Shown here: piece by piece, positions 48,742 to 60,800 of the stretch
Position numbering within the stretch: position 1 is the first letter of the stretch
Layout: each line of letters begins with the position of its first letter
From: Rhodococcus sp. 1168
Lineage (GTDB): Bacteria > Actinomycetota > Actinomycetes > Mycobacteriales > Mycobacteriaceae
Direction: 5' to 3'
DNA length: 64,000 nt
Assembly: GCF_002091955.1 (NCBI RefSeq)
Contig: NZ_MKKY01000032.1
Span: 1 to 64,000, forward strand
Program-made: the position numbers and the translations under genes
Notes under the pieces: generated by a model
Told to the model about the DNA's origin: nothing
Database searches by the model: none
The model's input: only the letters and a program-made list of their open reading frames with translations

Positions 48742-49185
48742 GTGAGAATCAGTCAGTTGGCGGAGGCCGCCGAGACCACCCCACGAGCCGTGCGCCACTA
48801 CCACCGCCTGGGGTTGATGGATGAACCCCCGCGACAGCCGAATGGCTACCGCGAGTATCGCCTCGTCGATTTGATTCGATTGATGAGAATTCGCTGGCTC
48901 GCCGACGCCGGGGTACCGCTCGGGTCCGTGGAGACGGTGCTGTCGGTCCGCGCCGGCCGCGAGGACAAGAATGATGCCGTCGAGGATCTCACTGCCTTGA
49001 TCGCCGGGATCGAAGCTGAACAGGCGAAGCTTGCTGCCCGACATGCCCGGCTGGTCGTCATGCTCGAACGTGCTGCGACCGGAATCGAGATGTCTGCACT
49101 CCCAATCGATCTCGCCGAGGCTCTCGACAGCGCGAGTCGGGGTCTACGGTTCTGTCGCTGTGCCGCAACGACATTGCGTCGGTAG
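48742..49185 (+). CDS. MerR family transcriptional regulator, possibly truncated by frameshift
   Basis: 147 aa. N-terminal MerR HTH (RISQLAEAAETTPRAVRHYHRLGL; EPPRQPNGYREYRLVDLIRLMRIRWLADAGVPL by its ends) and coiled coil (IAGIEAEQAKLAARHARLVVML). The last 15 residues (SRGLRFCRCAATTLRR) lose the expected character, and the -1/+2 frame continues as good coding sequence to 49418 (LSLCRNDIASVAMVRRFSE). Either the gene ends here and a small gene follows, or one indel near 49135-49150 split a longer regulator. GTG 48742. Confidence 0.8.
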   Translation: MRISQLAEAAETTPRAVRHYHRLGLMDEPPRQPNGYREYRLVDLIRLMRIRWLADAGVPLGSVETVLSVRAGREDKNDAVEDLTALIAGIEAEQAKLAARHARLVVMLERAATGIEMSALPIDLAEALDSASRGLRFCRCAATTLRR

Positions 49186-49187
49186 CG

Positions 49188-49418
49188 ATGGTTCGCCGAT
49201 TCTCCGAGACCACGCCGGCTATTCGTGACGGGCGCCTGTTTCTCCCCAACGCGAATGGCACCTCGGTCGACATCACGCTCCGCGGTCGGGTCGACGCCCA
49301 GCTGCCTGCGCTCATACCCAAGTATCGACAGGCCGGTGCCGTCGGACAGGTCAGTCTGTGTCTCGACCACCCGGCGGACTTCGTGGCCCTGATCAAGGCC
49401 GAGGCTCCCCGCACGTGA
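49188..49418 (+). CDS. Small ORF after merR: separate gene or frameshifted C-terminal part
   Basis: 76 aa from ATG 49188 with G/C-rich third codon positions: FSETTPAIRDGRLFLPNANG, VDAQLPALIPKYRQAGAVG, then HPADFVALIKAE. No family recognised and no ribosome site. Coding character extends upstream in the same frame to about 49140, overlapping the end of the MerR gene, which suggests it is the rest of that regulator in another frame. Confidence 0.4.
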   Translation: MVRRFSETTPAIRDGRLFLPNANGTSVDITLRGRVDAQLPALIPKYRQAGAVGQVSLCLDHPADFVALIKAEAPRT

Positions 49419-49424
49419 GCAGCG

Positions 49425-49485
49425 GTGTTCCAGTTGCGCCTCCTACGGGCGGAATCCCCGCGCGTAGCGGACGCAAGTGGAACAC
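49425..49485. terminator. Long imperfect hairpin between merR region and the S1 peptidase gene
   Basis: GTGTTCCAGTTGCG (49425-49438) pairs with CGCAAGTGGAACAC (49472-49485) with one mismatch; inside it CTACG (49443-49447) and CGTAG (49463-49467) can extend the structure. It lies between convergent genes, so it may terminate both. There is no clear T-run. The GCG(C)GTAGCGGACG segment also looks like a dispersed repeat (compare GCACGTAGCGGACG near 43375). Confidence 0.45.
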
Positions 49486-49512
49486 CATGCTCAGCACCAC
49501 GTGTGCAGCGGC

Positions 49513-50187
49513 TCAGGAACCGATCGGCCGGAAGCCTGCGCCTGTTCCGCCGCGCGCACCGAGCATGTTCACCGAGTCGAGAGCCGATGCGTAGACCGTG
49601 GGGCTCAGCAGGGGCACTCCGTCGGCGTGGCTGGCGATGCCGACGAGGGTTGTTCCGCTGACCAGTGCGCTTCCCGAGTCTGCCCACACTGTCGGGGTAT
49701 CGGTTACGAGGTCGGATCCGCGCACTTCCCGGATGGTGCCGCAGGTGACGCCGCTGGCTACTCCGGATTTGCAGACGGGTTGACCCGGGACTGCTTGTCC
49801 GATGCCGGTGACGGTGACGCCGCCTACTGAGGACACCGGGATCACTTTTGCGGGGTCGAGTGCGATGACTCCGTAGTCGGGACCCCAGTGCGAGGAGACA
49901 GTCGTTCCGACCGGCCCGGCTCCGGGGTTACCGATGAGCGTCACCGGCAGGCCTGGCGAGAGGACGCAGTGTCCCGCCGTCAGGCCGACGAGAGTCCCCG
50001 ACGCGTCGTATCCGACTGCGGCGAAGGAGCAGGCCGTCAGATCGTCGAGGCCGCCAGTGGTGACGTATCCCGTCCCCGGCCCGACGATCACCCCTGGTGC
50101 TGCGACGGCGCTCGGTCCGACGAGTGCTCCTGTGCCGAACGCGATGGCCATAGCAGCCACCGCTCCTGCGGCCATCGCTCGTCTCAT
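49513..50187 (-). CDS. Secreted S1 family serine peptidase
   Basis: 224 aa. Signal peptide at 1-30 (MRRAMAAGAVAAMAIAFGTG, cleavage near AVAAPG). The trypsin-fold triad is readable: His in LVGLTAGHCVL, Asp in SSHWGPDYGVIALD, and Ser in VWADSGSALVSGT. Two Cys pairs (DDLTACSF/AGHC; PVCKSG/VTCGTI) probably form disulfides, as in alpha-lytic-type proteases. There is no long pro-region. ATG 50187 overlaps the kinase stop (ATGA), so it is translationally coupled to the Wzc-like gene: an unusual partner, perhaps processing envelope proteins. Confidence 0.85.
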   Translation of the reverse strand: MRRAMAAGAVAAMAIAFGTGALVGPSAVAAPGVIVGPGTGYVTTGGLDDLTACSFAAVGYDASGTLVGLTAGHCVLSPGLPVTLIGNPGAGPVGTTVSSHWGPDYGVIALDPAKVIPVSSVGGVTVTGIGQAVPGQPVCKSGVASGVTCGTIREVRGSDLVTDTPTVWADSGSALVSGTTLVGIASHADGVPLLSPTVYASALDSVNMLGARGGTGAGFRPIGS

Positions 50188-51692
50188 TCTCGGTGCCGCC
50201 GGCCCGAAGTGACGGTGGAGGGAGCCGAGGACTCGGCCTTCTGCGTCGAGACGGGCACACCTGGCCCCCGGGGCGGCGACCACTGCGCAGAGACCGTTCC
50301 CGGGGTGACCGGGCTCGGGGTCTGGCGTGCGATGGTCTTGTCGGTCTCGTAGTAGTACGAGTAGCCGTCGCCACCCTTGCGGGTCAGGGGCATCATCGTG
50401 AAGACCGCGCCGAGTACGTGGGCGCCGATGGTCTCGAGATTGCCGACGGCCCTGGACACTTCGCTTTCGCTCGTGTGCCCGAAGCGTGCGACGATCAGCG
50501 CACCGTCACTGTGCGTGGTGAGCAGTGCCGAGTCGGTGACCGGCAGAAGTGGTGCACCGTCGATGATCACGTAGTCGAAGCGTGAACGCAGTTCTTCGAT
50601 GACGCGACGTGATGCCTCCGATCCGAGCAGTTCCGACGGGTTCGGCGGCAACGGTCCCGATGCGAGGACGTCGAGTCCTTCGTAGCTGCTGGGCTGGATG
50701 ACATCGGTGATGTCTGCTTGCCCGGCGAGGACGGTCGACAGGCCGACCGAACCGATGAGTCCGAGGTACTTCGACACGCGGGGGCGTCGTAGATCGCCTT
50801 CGACGAGGACGACGCGGTGGCCGGCTTCGGCGAGTGCGAGTGCGAGGTTGACCGCGACGGTCGTCTTGCCCTCGGCGGGTACCGCACTGGTGACGACGAT
50901 GACGCGCGGCGGATGATCGACCTCGAGGAACTGCAGGTTGGTTCGCAGTTCGCGGAAGCCTTCGGCGCTCACCGAGTGTGTTGCCCCGAAGGAGACGATC
51001 GCTGAATCCTTGAATGCCTTGTCGTAGGGAATGGTGCCGACAAGTGCTGTGTTGGCAGCAGCTTCGAGCTTCTTGCGAGTCTTGATGGTGTTGTCGAGCC
51101 GGTCGCGAAGGACTGCAAGCGCGATACCGAGGAGCAGACCCACTGCAGCTCCGAGGGCAAGGTTGCGGGTCGTCTTCGGGCTGACAGGTGAAGCAGATTC
51201 CTGAGCTTGCTCGACCACTCGGACGCTCGAGGCAGGCGCGCCGCCGTCCTCGGGAGTTTCGAGTTCGCGGACGAGGGTGGTCAGCTGGGTGCCGAGTGAG
51301 TTCGCGATGTCGCGCGCGGTTCCGGGGTTGGCGTCGACTACGCAGGTGTCGAGCAGAACGGTGTCGGGGGTGGACGTGGCGGTGACCTTGGCCGCCAACT
51401 CGGCAGGCGTGACGCCGGTCAAACCGAGTTCGTCGATCGTACGGGCGGCCAACGTCTCTCCGGTGACGAGTTCGGAGTAGGACGCGACGCGCTGCTGCGC
51501 GAAGAGGTTGCCCTGGTAGCTTTCGCCCACTGTCGACCCACCGGAGGTGGAGACGAAGACTCGACTGCACGACTGGTAAGTCGGCGTGGTGAGAAGTGAG
51601 GCCGCTAGTGCGCCCAGGATGGCGACGGCAACGGTGACGACGATGATCATCCACCGCGTTCGCAGGATCTGGAGGTAGTCCTGGATTTCCAC
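50184..51692 (-). CDS. Wzc/CpsCD-type polysaccharide tyrosine autokinase
   Basis: 502 aa. Wzz-type N-terminus with helices at about 14-34 and 178-198 flanking an external loop, then a BY-kinase domain: Walker A VTSAVPAEGKTTVAVN (about 273), Walker A-prime LVEGDLRRPRVSKYLG and Walker B FDYVIIDGAP. A Tyr cluster (GYSYYYE, about 445) is the probable autophosphorylation site. It controls chain length and export of exopolysaccharide. The LMW phosphatase at 34201 could be its antagonist. GTG 51692 with GGGAG upstream. The last member of a minus-strand run with the sugar transferase and NRPS. Confidence 0.93.
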   Translation of the reverse strand: MEIQDYLQILRTRWMIIVVTVAVAILGALAASLLTTPTYQSCSRVFVSTSGGSTVGESYQGNLFAQQRVASYSELVTGETLAARTIDELGLTGVTPAELAAKVTATSTPDTVLLDTCVVDANPGTARDIANSLGTQLTTLVRELETPEDGGAPASSVRVVEQAQESASPVSPKTTRNLALGAAVGLLLGIALAVLRDRLDNTIKTRKKLEAAANTALVGTIPYDKAFKDSAIVSFGATHSVSAEGFRELRTNLQFLEVDHPPRVIVVTSAVPAEGKTTVAVNLALALAEAGHRVVLVEGDLRRPRVSKYLGLIGSVGLSTVLAGQADITDVIQPSSYEGLDVLASGPLPPNPSELLGSEASRRVIEELRSRFDYVIIDGAPLLPVTDSALLTTHSDGALIVARFGHTSESEVSRAVGNLETIGAHVLGAVFTMMPLTRKGGDGYSYYYETDKTIARQTPSPVTPGTVSAQWSPPRGPGVPVSTQKAESSAPSTVTSGRRHRE

Positions 51693-51839
51693 TTGGGCTC
51701 CCTAATACTTTCGGTCGAGCTTTAAATTTTATGGCTTCATGTCTTGGTACGCATGCTCACTCGGTTCGTACGGGCACCACTTCCGGCGCAAGAGTGAATT
51801 GCACGACGTCGAGCTTCTTGCCGGTGCCGGAAAGGTTCA

Positions 51840-54800
51840 TCACGCCACGCCTTCCGCGACCGAGGTGGTGCCGATTGCTCGGCCTATGGTGTGGGCGCTT
51901 GCTTCACCCAGCAGGTCTTCGTGTTCAGCATCGATGCGGACGACCGAGAGGTGGCCGCCGACGTATTGTTCCCATTGCTGCGCACCGTGTGATCCACGGG
52001 CCGCAAAGTACACGACGTCACCGTCGTATATTCGGGGTCGGTGTGCTGCCACCCACCGCGGCGCAGCCGCTACCGGGGCATACATTCTGCGGAGATGGTC
52101 GCTGGTGAGAAATCCGAGTTCGCTTCGTGTGTAACGCAATTGCGTTACGACATCCTCGAACGAGGACCCAGTGACTCCCAGTTGGCGGGCCAGATCTTCG
52201 ACACCGAAGTCGACGGCGCCGGCCGGGACATCCGTAGGCAAGCTCAGCTGCGGGTCGAGCAGTGCGAGTAGCGCGACTTCCTCCCCGGAGCTCTGCAGGA
52301 CGGTGGCGACGGCGTGCGCAATCACGCCACCGAGCGACCACCCGAGCAGGTGGTAGGGGCCGGTGGGCTGAACTGCGCGGATCTCACGCACGTATCGGGC
52401 TGCGAACGCGTCGATCGAGGCAGGCGAGGTTTCACCGCTGGCGATGCCGGGGACCTGCAGTCCGTAGAGCGGTCGGTCGGTGACCGAGAGCAAGGACAGG
52501 TAGCTCCACGCGATGCCGATGGCGGGGTGGATGCAGAACAGTGGCTCTCGTTCGCCCTCGACCCGCAGTGGCAGTACGACATCGAAGACGTCGTCGCCGG
52601 CGTCGCCGAGTCCGTCCAGCTTCGCCGCCAACGACGCCGCTGTCGGGTGCGTCAACAGCCAGCCAACGGGAACCGGACGTCCGAGTTCGTCGCCGAGGTT
52701 GTCCATCACACGCACCACCGACAGCGAGTGCCCGCCGAGGTCGAAGAAGTTGTCGTCGACACCGATACGGTCGGCGTCGATCTCGAGAACCTCCGCGAAC
52801 GACGCCCGCACGCTCCACTCCAGCGGCGTCGAGGGCGCAAGATGCACGACGGTCGCCAGCGTGGGCTCGGGTAGTGCTCGCGCGTCGACCTTTCCGGAGA
52901 TCGACATCGGGAGCGTGTCCACGACGGTGACCGAACTGGGAACCATGTAGGCAGGGATGGTGCGCGTGAGGAATTCGCGGACTTCGCTGGCATCGGTGTC
53001 ACCGGCGATGTAGGCCGCCAACGAGTGATCGTGCCCGAGGACGCAGGCCTGTTCGACGTCGGGATGCCGCAGCAGTGCCGCTTCCACCTCCGCGAGTTCG
53101 ACGCGATGGCCGCGAATCTTGACCTGCGAGTCGACGCGTCCGAGGTATTCGAGTTCGCGTGCGTTCCGGTGCTCCACCCACCGGACGAGGTCGCCGGTTC
53201 GGTAGAGGCGTTTGCCGTTGTCGCCCAACATGTTCGGCACGAAGCGGCTCGAGGTTAGCCCCGGCTGGGACAGGTACCCCTCCGCCAGCCCTGGGCCGCC
53301 GAGGTACAGCTCCCCCACCACGTTGTCCGGTACGGGCCGCAGCCGTGCGTCGAGAACGACGGCGTCGAACCCACGCACCGGTCCGCCGATGGTCACCGCA
53401 GCGGGGTGTTTCAGTGCGGGCGTGCAGGTTCCCATGACCGTGGCCTCGGTCGGTCCGTAGGCGTTGAACACGGTGCTGCTGTGCGACCAGCGCTGCACCA
53501 GTTCGGTATTGGCTGCTTCGCCGGCCATGATGACGACGTCGACGGTCGGCGTCGCTGCCGGGTCGGTGATCTGCAGGACGGTCGGGGTAAGGCACACGTG
53601 TGTGACGGCTGAGCTGGTGATGAACGTTTCGAGTTCGCGGCCCGCGTAGATCTCGGCTGGCACGACGACCACGGCAGCGCCGACGCCGAATGCGAGGAGC
53701 ATTTCGAAGATCGAGGCGTCGAAACCTGGGGATGCGAATTGCAGTACCCGTGATTCGGTCTCGACTCCGAACGTATCGCGTTGGCTTTGCACCAGATCCG
53801 CGATTCCCCGGTGTGTCACCCGCACGCCTTTGGGTGCGCCCGTCGAACCCGAGGTGTAGATGACGTACGCGGTGTCGTCGAGATAGGCAGTGTCTTCGAA
53901 ATACGAGCGAAGCGGGGCCGGCTCGGGGGAACTCGCCAGGCCGTCGACCGTCACCCATCGTCCTCCGACGGGAGCGAGGGCCGCCCTGGTGATGCCGGTG
54001 ACGGGCTGGGCGTGTTCGAGGATTTCCTCGATGCGTGCAGCTGGATGGTTCGGGTCGATCGGCAGGTAGCCGGCACCGCTCTTGGCGACGGCCCACATTG
54101 CCGCAACGAGATCGGCGGACCGCGGCAGTGCTACGGCAACCAGAGTTCCCGGCCGCGCACCTTCGGCGATGATGCTGTCCATCAACACATTCGAGCGTCG
54201 ATCGAGCTCCGCATAAGTCAGTGATCGACCTCCGTCGACGACGGCTGTTGCGTCCGGCCAGCTCTCGACGGCCCGGCGCACGAGGGTGCCGAGGGTGTAG
54301 CGTTCTTCGGCACCGTCGGTGTGCGAGACGACGTCGGGGCGGGCGGCGAGGAAGTCGTGGCTGCCGAGTTCGATGTCCGGGCGTGCCGCGACGAGTCGGA
54401 GTACCGACTCGAGGCGTTCGGCAAGGGCGACGCACACGGATCGTTCGAAGCGGTCGCCGGAGTAGCCGAGTTGTCCGCTGAGCCCGTCGACGGTGTGCTC
54501 GATGACGACCTCGAGGTCGAACTGGTTCTCGGAGATGTCGATTCGCTGCGGCGATACTTCACCGGTGCCGAGTTCGAAGGTCGGGATCTCCAGCGCGCCG
54601 ACGGCGAGGAGCACCTGGAACAGCGGGTGCGAGTCGATCGCTCTGGTCGGCTCCACGGCCTCGACGACCCAGTCGAAGGGGACGGCCGAGTGCGCGAATG
54701 CGTCGAGGTCCCGGTCGCGGACGTCGGTGACGAACTGCTCGAACGTCTTGTTCGGTGCCACGTCGGTCCGGAGCACGATGGTACCGACGAACATGCCGAC

Positions 54801-57800
54801 CAAGTCGTCGAGCACGGGTTCGGAGCGTCCCGATACCGGCGTGCCGATGGCGATGTCGGTGGTGCCGCTGGCCTCGGCGAGCACGGCGGCCAGGGCAGCG
54901 TGAATCACCACGAACAGTGTTGCGCCCAGCCGGTTCGCGAGGCCGCGGAGGTCGGCGAGAGTGGCAGCGTCGAGTTCGAAGGCGATGGGTGCCGCATTCT
55001 CGAAGGGATCAGGGGTGCCGGTCGGCAGCTCGAGGTAGTCCGGCAGTCCGGCGAGGGTACGTCGCCAGTAGGTGAGTTGGTCGGCTGCGACCGAATCCAG
55101 CACGTCCTGCTGCCAGAGGCGGTAGTCGGCGTAATCAACTGCAAGCGGCGCGAACTCGGGTTTTACACCAGCCTGTCTGGCCGTCAGGGCGGTGGAGACG
55201 TCGCGTGCGAGTGGGGCGAGCGAGAGCCCGTCGACGGCGATGTGATGGGCGACGACCACCAACGACACCTCACCGCTGCTGTGTACTACGTTGAGCCGCA
55301 CGGGTGGTTCGACGGTCAGGTCGAATCCGGTTTCGGCAAGCAGTTTCGCATCGGCGTGGCGATCGTCGATCGAGGAGACGACGATCTCGGCGTCGAGCAG
55401 CATGGCGACCGGGCCGTCCGGGGTCGACGGGTAGACGGTGCGCAGCGGAAGGTGGCGCTCGAGCACGTCGACGATCGCGGCCCGCAGAACTGCGAGGTCG
55501 GTGTCCGCAGGTAGCGGCAGGGCGAACGCAATGTTGTAGGCGGCGGAGGTGGGGTCGAAGCGATTCTGCAGCCACACCCGTCGCTCGGCGGGTGACAGGG
55601 CGCCGTGATCGCGTGACTGCGCTCGATGCACCAGCGCGGGCGGGTTGACGTACGCCTCCGACAGCTTGTCGATTGCCGCAGCGAGAGCGTGGGCGCTCGG
55701 CGCTTCGAACAGGGTCCGAACCGGAACGTGGGTACCCAACGCAGCGCCGATCCGTGAGGTTGCGCGCGTGGCACTCAGCGAATCACCGCCGAGGACGAAG
55801 AAATTCGCGTCGGCGGACGGGTCCACGACGTCGAGCGCGTCGGCGAAGATTCCGAGGATGACTTCCTCGGCGAGCGTTCGGGCTGCCGAGAGATTTCCGG
55901 CCACCGTGTCAGGGGCAACCAGTGCGGAGAAGTCGACCTTCCCGTTGGTGGTGACGGGGATGCGATCGACCGTAACGATGACCGCGGGCACCATCGACAA
56001 CGGAAGCCGTTCCAGCAACCAGGGCGTGAGTTCGCGTTCTTCGGCCCCGACGACCCAGGCCACCATTCGTCCGTCGCGGACGTCGGCGACCGCACCCTGG
56101 ACCGAAGGATGTGCGGTGAGGGCGGATTCGACGTCGCCGAGTTCGATGCGCACTCCGCGCAATTGGACTTGGGAGTCGCCGCGGCCACGGTAGTCGAGGA
56201 CGCCGGACTCCTGGCGCCGTACGAGATCCCCGGTCCGATAGAGCCGCTGGCCACCGGGGCCTGCGACGAAGCGTTCCGCGGTCAGCGCGGCGCGGGCACG
56301 GTAGCCGCGCGCAATCGAGATCCCACCGAGGTACAGCTCGCCGACGCCACCGACCGGGACCGGCCGTAGGCGAGTGTCGAGCACGAGGGCGTACACGTGC
56401 GGCAGCGGTGTGCCGATGGTGACGCGGTCTCCGGCGTCGAGTGGGTCGGTCAGTGTCGCCACGACGGTGGCCTCGGAAGGTCCGTAGGCGTTGAGCATTC
56501 GCCGTCCGGGTGCCCAGTCGTCGACTACTGCGCTCCCGAGTACGTCTCCGCCGACGGCCACGGTGGTGACACCGGAAACCGGGGGGACGGTGGCGAGCAC
56601 GGCGGGGGTGGACAGGTAGTGGGTGACGGAGTGGGCAGTGAGGAACCGAGCCATCTCGTCCCCGCCGAGTATCTCGGTGGGTGCGAGAACCATGGTCGCG
56701 CCTGCTCCGAAGGCCAGCACCAGTTCCAGCACGGCGGCGTCGAAGTTCGTCGAGTACCCGTGCAGCACCCGCGAGGAAGTGGTGACGTCGTAGCGCGAAA
56801 CAACTTGCTGCGCAAGTGCATACACGGCTTCGTGCGTCACCGCCACGGGCTTGGGTACGCCGGTGGAACCTGAGGTGTGGATGACGTAGGCGGGATGCGC
56901 AGGGTGCACGGACGCAGCACGGTCGGCGTCGGCCAGCGGGCTGTCGTCGAAGGCCTCGGCTGCAGCTTCGTCGAGCCACTCGACGCCTTCTTCGATACCG
57001 CCGAAGCCCAGCTGGGTGTCGGCGAGGATCTGTTCGCGGCGCAGCGGCGGATAGTTCGGATCGACGGGCAGGAACGCAGCGCCGGATTTCACCACTGCCC
57101 ATAGAGCCACGATGTACTCCGCGGATCGTACGAGAGAGAGCGCCACGGTGGTCTCGGGGGCGGCGCCGCGGTCGATCAGCAGGCGCGCCAACCGGTTGGA
57201 TCGGCTGTCCAGTTCGCGGTAGGTCAGCGTCGATTCACCGTCCACAGCAATCCGGTCGGCAGTCTCGATCGCCAGCACATCCAGGAGTGTTCCCGTCGCA
57301 CTGCGCTGGGGTTGCGCAGGCAGAGAGGCGAGTTCGATGTCCCCCACCACGACGGACGGGTTCTCCACGACTGCTTCGAGAACACTCACGAATGCTGCGG
57401 CGAAGCGTTCGACGGTCGCCCGGTCGTACAGGTCGATCGCGTATTCGATATCGCCCGCGATACCGTCGGCCGTTTCGGTGACGACGACGTTGAGGTCGAA
57501 CTCGGAGGTATGCGTGGCGATGGGCAGCACGGTGACCGGGAGGTCCTCGATCGACTGGTGGCGGGCATTGTCGAATGCCAGCATCACTTGGAACAGCGGG
57601 TGACGATCGAGAGCTCGGCCGGTGCTCCCTGCGTCGACGATTCGCTCGAACGGCAATTCGGAGTGTGCGAACGCGTCGAGATCTACGTGCCGAACGGTCT
57701 CGAGGAGTTCGGTGAAGGTGCCCTCGCGGTCCACTTCGACCGCCAATGGCACGGTGCCGACGAACATTCCGACCATGTCGTCGAGCGCTGCGTGCCCGCG

Positions 57801-60800
57801 ACCGGCAGAGGGCGAACCCAGGACGGTGCGGTCGCAATCACTGAAGCGACTCAGAGTCAGGGCAAGTGCGGCGTGAACGACCATGAACGTCGTCGCGTTC
57901 TCACCGAGCGCGAGAGAACGAATCCGAGCGTGCACTTCGGTGCCGATGGCGACTGGGACGCCTGCTGTCTGCATCGACTGCACTGCCGGACGTGGACGGT
58001 CGGTCGGCAGCTCCGCGCTGGGCCGATCCAGAGCGTCGAGGGCGATTGTCCAATAACGTAATTGGTCCTCGGCGGCGGCATCGACGACCGCTCGGTTCCA
58101 CACCGCGTACTCGCTGTACTGAGCTTGCAGGCGCGGCCACGTCGGGGCATGCCCGGCGGCACGTGCAGCATAGGCGACGGTGAAGTCGCGGACGAGAGGA
58201 TCGATCGACCACCCGTCGACCGCGATGTGATGCATGACGATGACGGCAACCGTCGCCTCGGACAAACCCTCGTCCGAGGTTACGGAGAGCAGCGAGGCGC
58301 GGATGGGGACCTCGGCTGCGACGTCGAAACTCTTCGATGCCAGTTCGGCGATCGCGCCGTCGAGTTCGCCGGGGCTTACTTCGCTGGTGGAGATCTCCGG
58401 CAGAACACCGACCGTGGGCAGCACTACCTGGCGTGGGCCGTTGCCGTCGTCAGGGAAGTAGGTGCGCAGCGATTCGTGGCGTTCGAGCACGTCACGCAGC
58501 GCAGCGACGACGAGGCTCGAGTCTCCACCGGAAGGCAACTGCACGGCCACCGGCATGTTGTATGCGGGTGAAGCCGAATCGAACTGGTTGAGGAACCACA
58601 TGCGCTGCTGCGAGTAGGACAGTGGCACCCGATCGGGCATAACCGTGGCGAGCAGGTCGAGCGAATCTCGCTGATCGACAACCGAATCGATGGCAACCGA
58701 GATCGCGGCGACGGTCGGTGCGTCGAACAGGACGGGCAGCGTGACCGCGGAGCCGAGCCTGGCCACCACTCGCGTCGCGCTCAGCGAATCGCCACCGAGC
58801 TCGAAGAACGAATGAGTGCGGCCGACGATCGATACGTCCAATACTTCGGCGAACACCGCGGCGACGGCGCGTTCGGTATCGGTTTGCGGGGCAACGTATT
58901 CGGTCACCGTTGCCGGTGCCGGGTCGGGTAGCGCCCGGCGGTCGAGCTTGCCGCTCGACGAGAGGGGTAGCGCGTCGAGTTCGACGATGCGGTCCGGAAC
59001 CATCCACGCCGGAAGCGCGCCGCGCAGGTGCGCACTCAAGTCTGCGGTTTCACCGACGACGTACGCGACGAGGCGGTCTTCACGAACGTCGACGGCAACG
59101 GCGTCGACACCCGCCAGTTGCAGTGCGACCGATTCGATGTCCCCGAGCTCGAGGCGACGGCCGTGTAGTTGGAGCTGTTGATCGGCGCGGCCCAGGTATT
59201 CGAGTGACGTGCCGAAGATCGACCAACGCACCAGATCGCCTGTGCGATAGAGCCTTCGACCGGGCGCGGCTGGATCAGCCACGAAACGGCTCGCGGTGAT
59301 GCCGGGTTGCCCGTCGTATCCTCGCGCGAGTGAGTCTCCGCCGAGATAGAGCTCGCCGATGCCGCCGTACGGGACGGGCCGCAACCGGCTGTCGAGTACG
59401 AGTGCGCGGACTCCGGGCAGCGGGTCACCGATGGTGATGCGTTTCCCGACGGCCATGGGTGCGGAGAGCGTGGCGAGGACGGTTGCCTCGGTCGGGCCGT
59501 AGGCGTCGAGCATGTCGGGGCCTGCATCGGCGAACCGGTCGCGGAGCGCGGGCGGGCATGCTTCACCGCCCACGTCGAATACCTCGAGGCCTTTGACGTC
59601 CAGCGGATCGAGCGTCGCGAGGACGGTCGGGGAGGTGATGAGGTGCGTGATGCGTTCTTCGGCGAGCAGGTCGGCGAGCGCGGGGCCCGCATACACGTCG
59701 GCGGGCGCGATGACCAGCGTCGCACCGGCAGCGAAGGCAGCCAGGATTTCCTGGATGGACGCGTCGAACACCGGTGACGCCAGGTGCAGTACCCGCGAGT
59801 CCGGTGAGACCGAGTACCGATCCACTACGGCTGTTGCCAGTTGCGCGAGCCCGCGGTGAGCGACGCTGACGGCCTTGGGTTTTCCGGTCGAACCGGAGGT
59901 GTGGATGACGTAGGCCTCGTTGTCGAGGTGAACCTGGTGAGCCTGAAAGGGCAGGGGTTCGGCGTCGAGTAGATCTTCGATGGCCAGCCACTCGACTGTG
60001 CCGGGAAGCGTGCCGAGCAGTGCGCGTTCGGTGATGCCGACGCGCACTCCGGCGCCGCCGAGCATGGAGGTCAGGCGGTCGGTCGGATCATGTGGGTCGA
60101 CGGGTACGAACGATGCGCCCGCTACCGATACGGACCACAGCGCCAGCACGGAGTGCATCGAGCGGTCCAGCGCGATCGCGATCCGTGTCTCGGGTGAGGT
60201 GAGGAAAGGCGAAAGCTGTTCCGCGATATGCCCTGCACGAGAGATGAATTCGACGCCCGTGAGCTCCTGCCCGGCGTAGCGGACAACGGCGGACTCCCGG
60301 AGCAGCTCGGGCAGCAGAACTGGCGGTGGACCCTGCGAGTCCACTGCGAGCAGGGCTTTCTCTTCGGCGCGCGAGAGCACCGTCAGGCTTGCCAGCGGCA
60401 AGCCGTCCGGTGCCCCGAGAACGGTACGCAGCAGCGCGAGGAACCGCTGATGGTGCGTGCTCAGCTCCTCGGTGCTGTAGATCGCGGGGTTACCGAGGAA
60501 GTCGACGCGGGTGCTGGCGCCGGCGACCCCCGGGTAGACGTTGACCATCATGTCGTCGATCGGGCCGCTGGAGAGCACACGGTACTCGCCGATGACGTCG
60601 CCGAGCCGAATTGTGCTGTCGTACATCATGATGTTCACGGTCGGGCCGAAAGCTCCGCGGCCGGCAGAGGTACTGCCCTCGAACCCGCCATCGGTTTCAC
60701 GCTGCATGTCCTCGACGCGGAACCGCTGATGCCGCAGCGCGCCGGTGAGCTCGACTTGGATGCGCCGCAGTAGTTCCTCGATGGTGACGTCCGGGTCTAC

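Noticed and set aside
53000..57100. Several 150-480 codon ORFs in other frames of the NRPS
   Set aside because: They are Arg/Pro/Ala-rich translations typical of shifted frames in GC-rich DNA and lie entirely inside NRPS domains.
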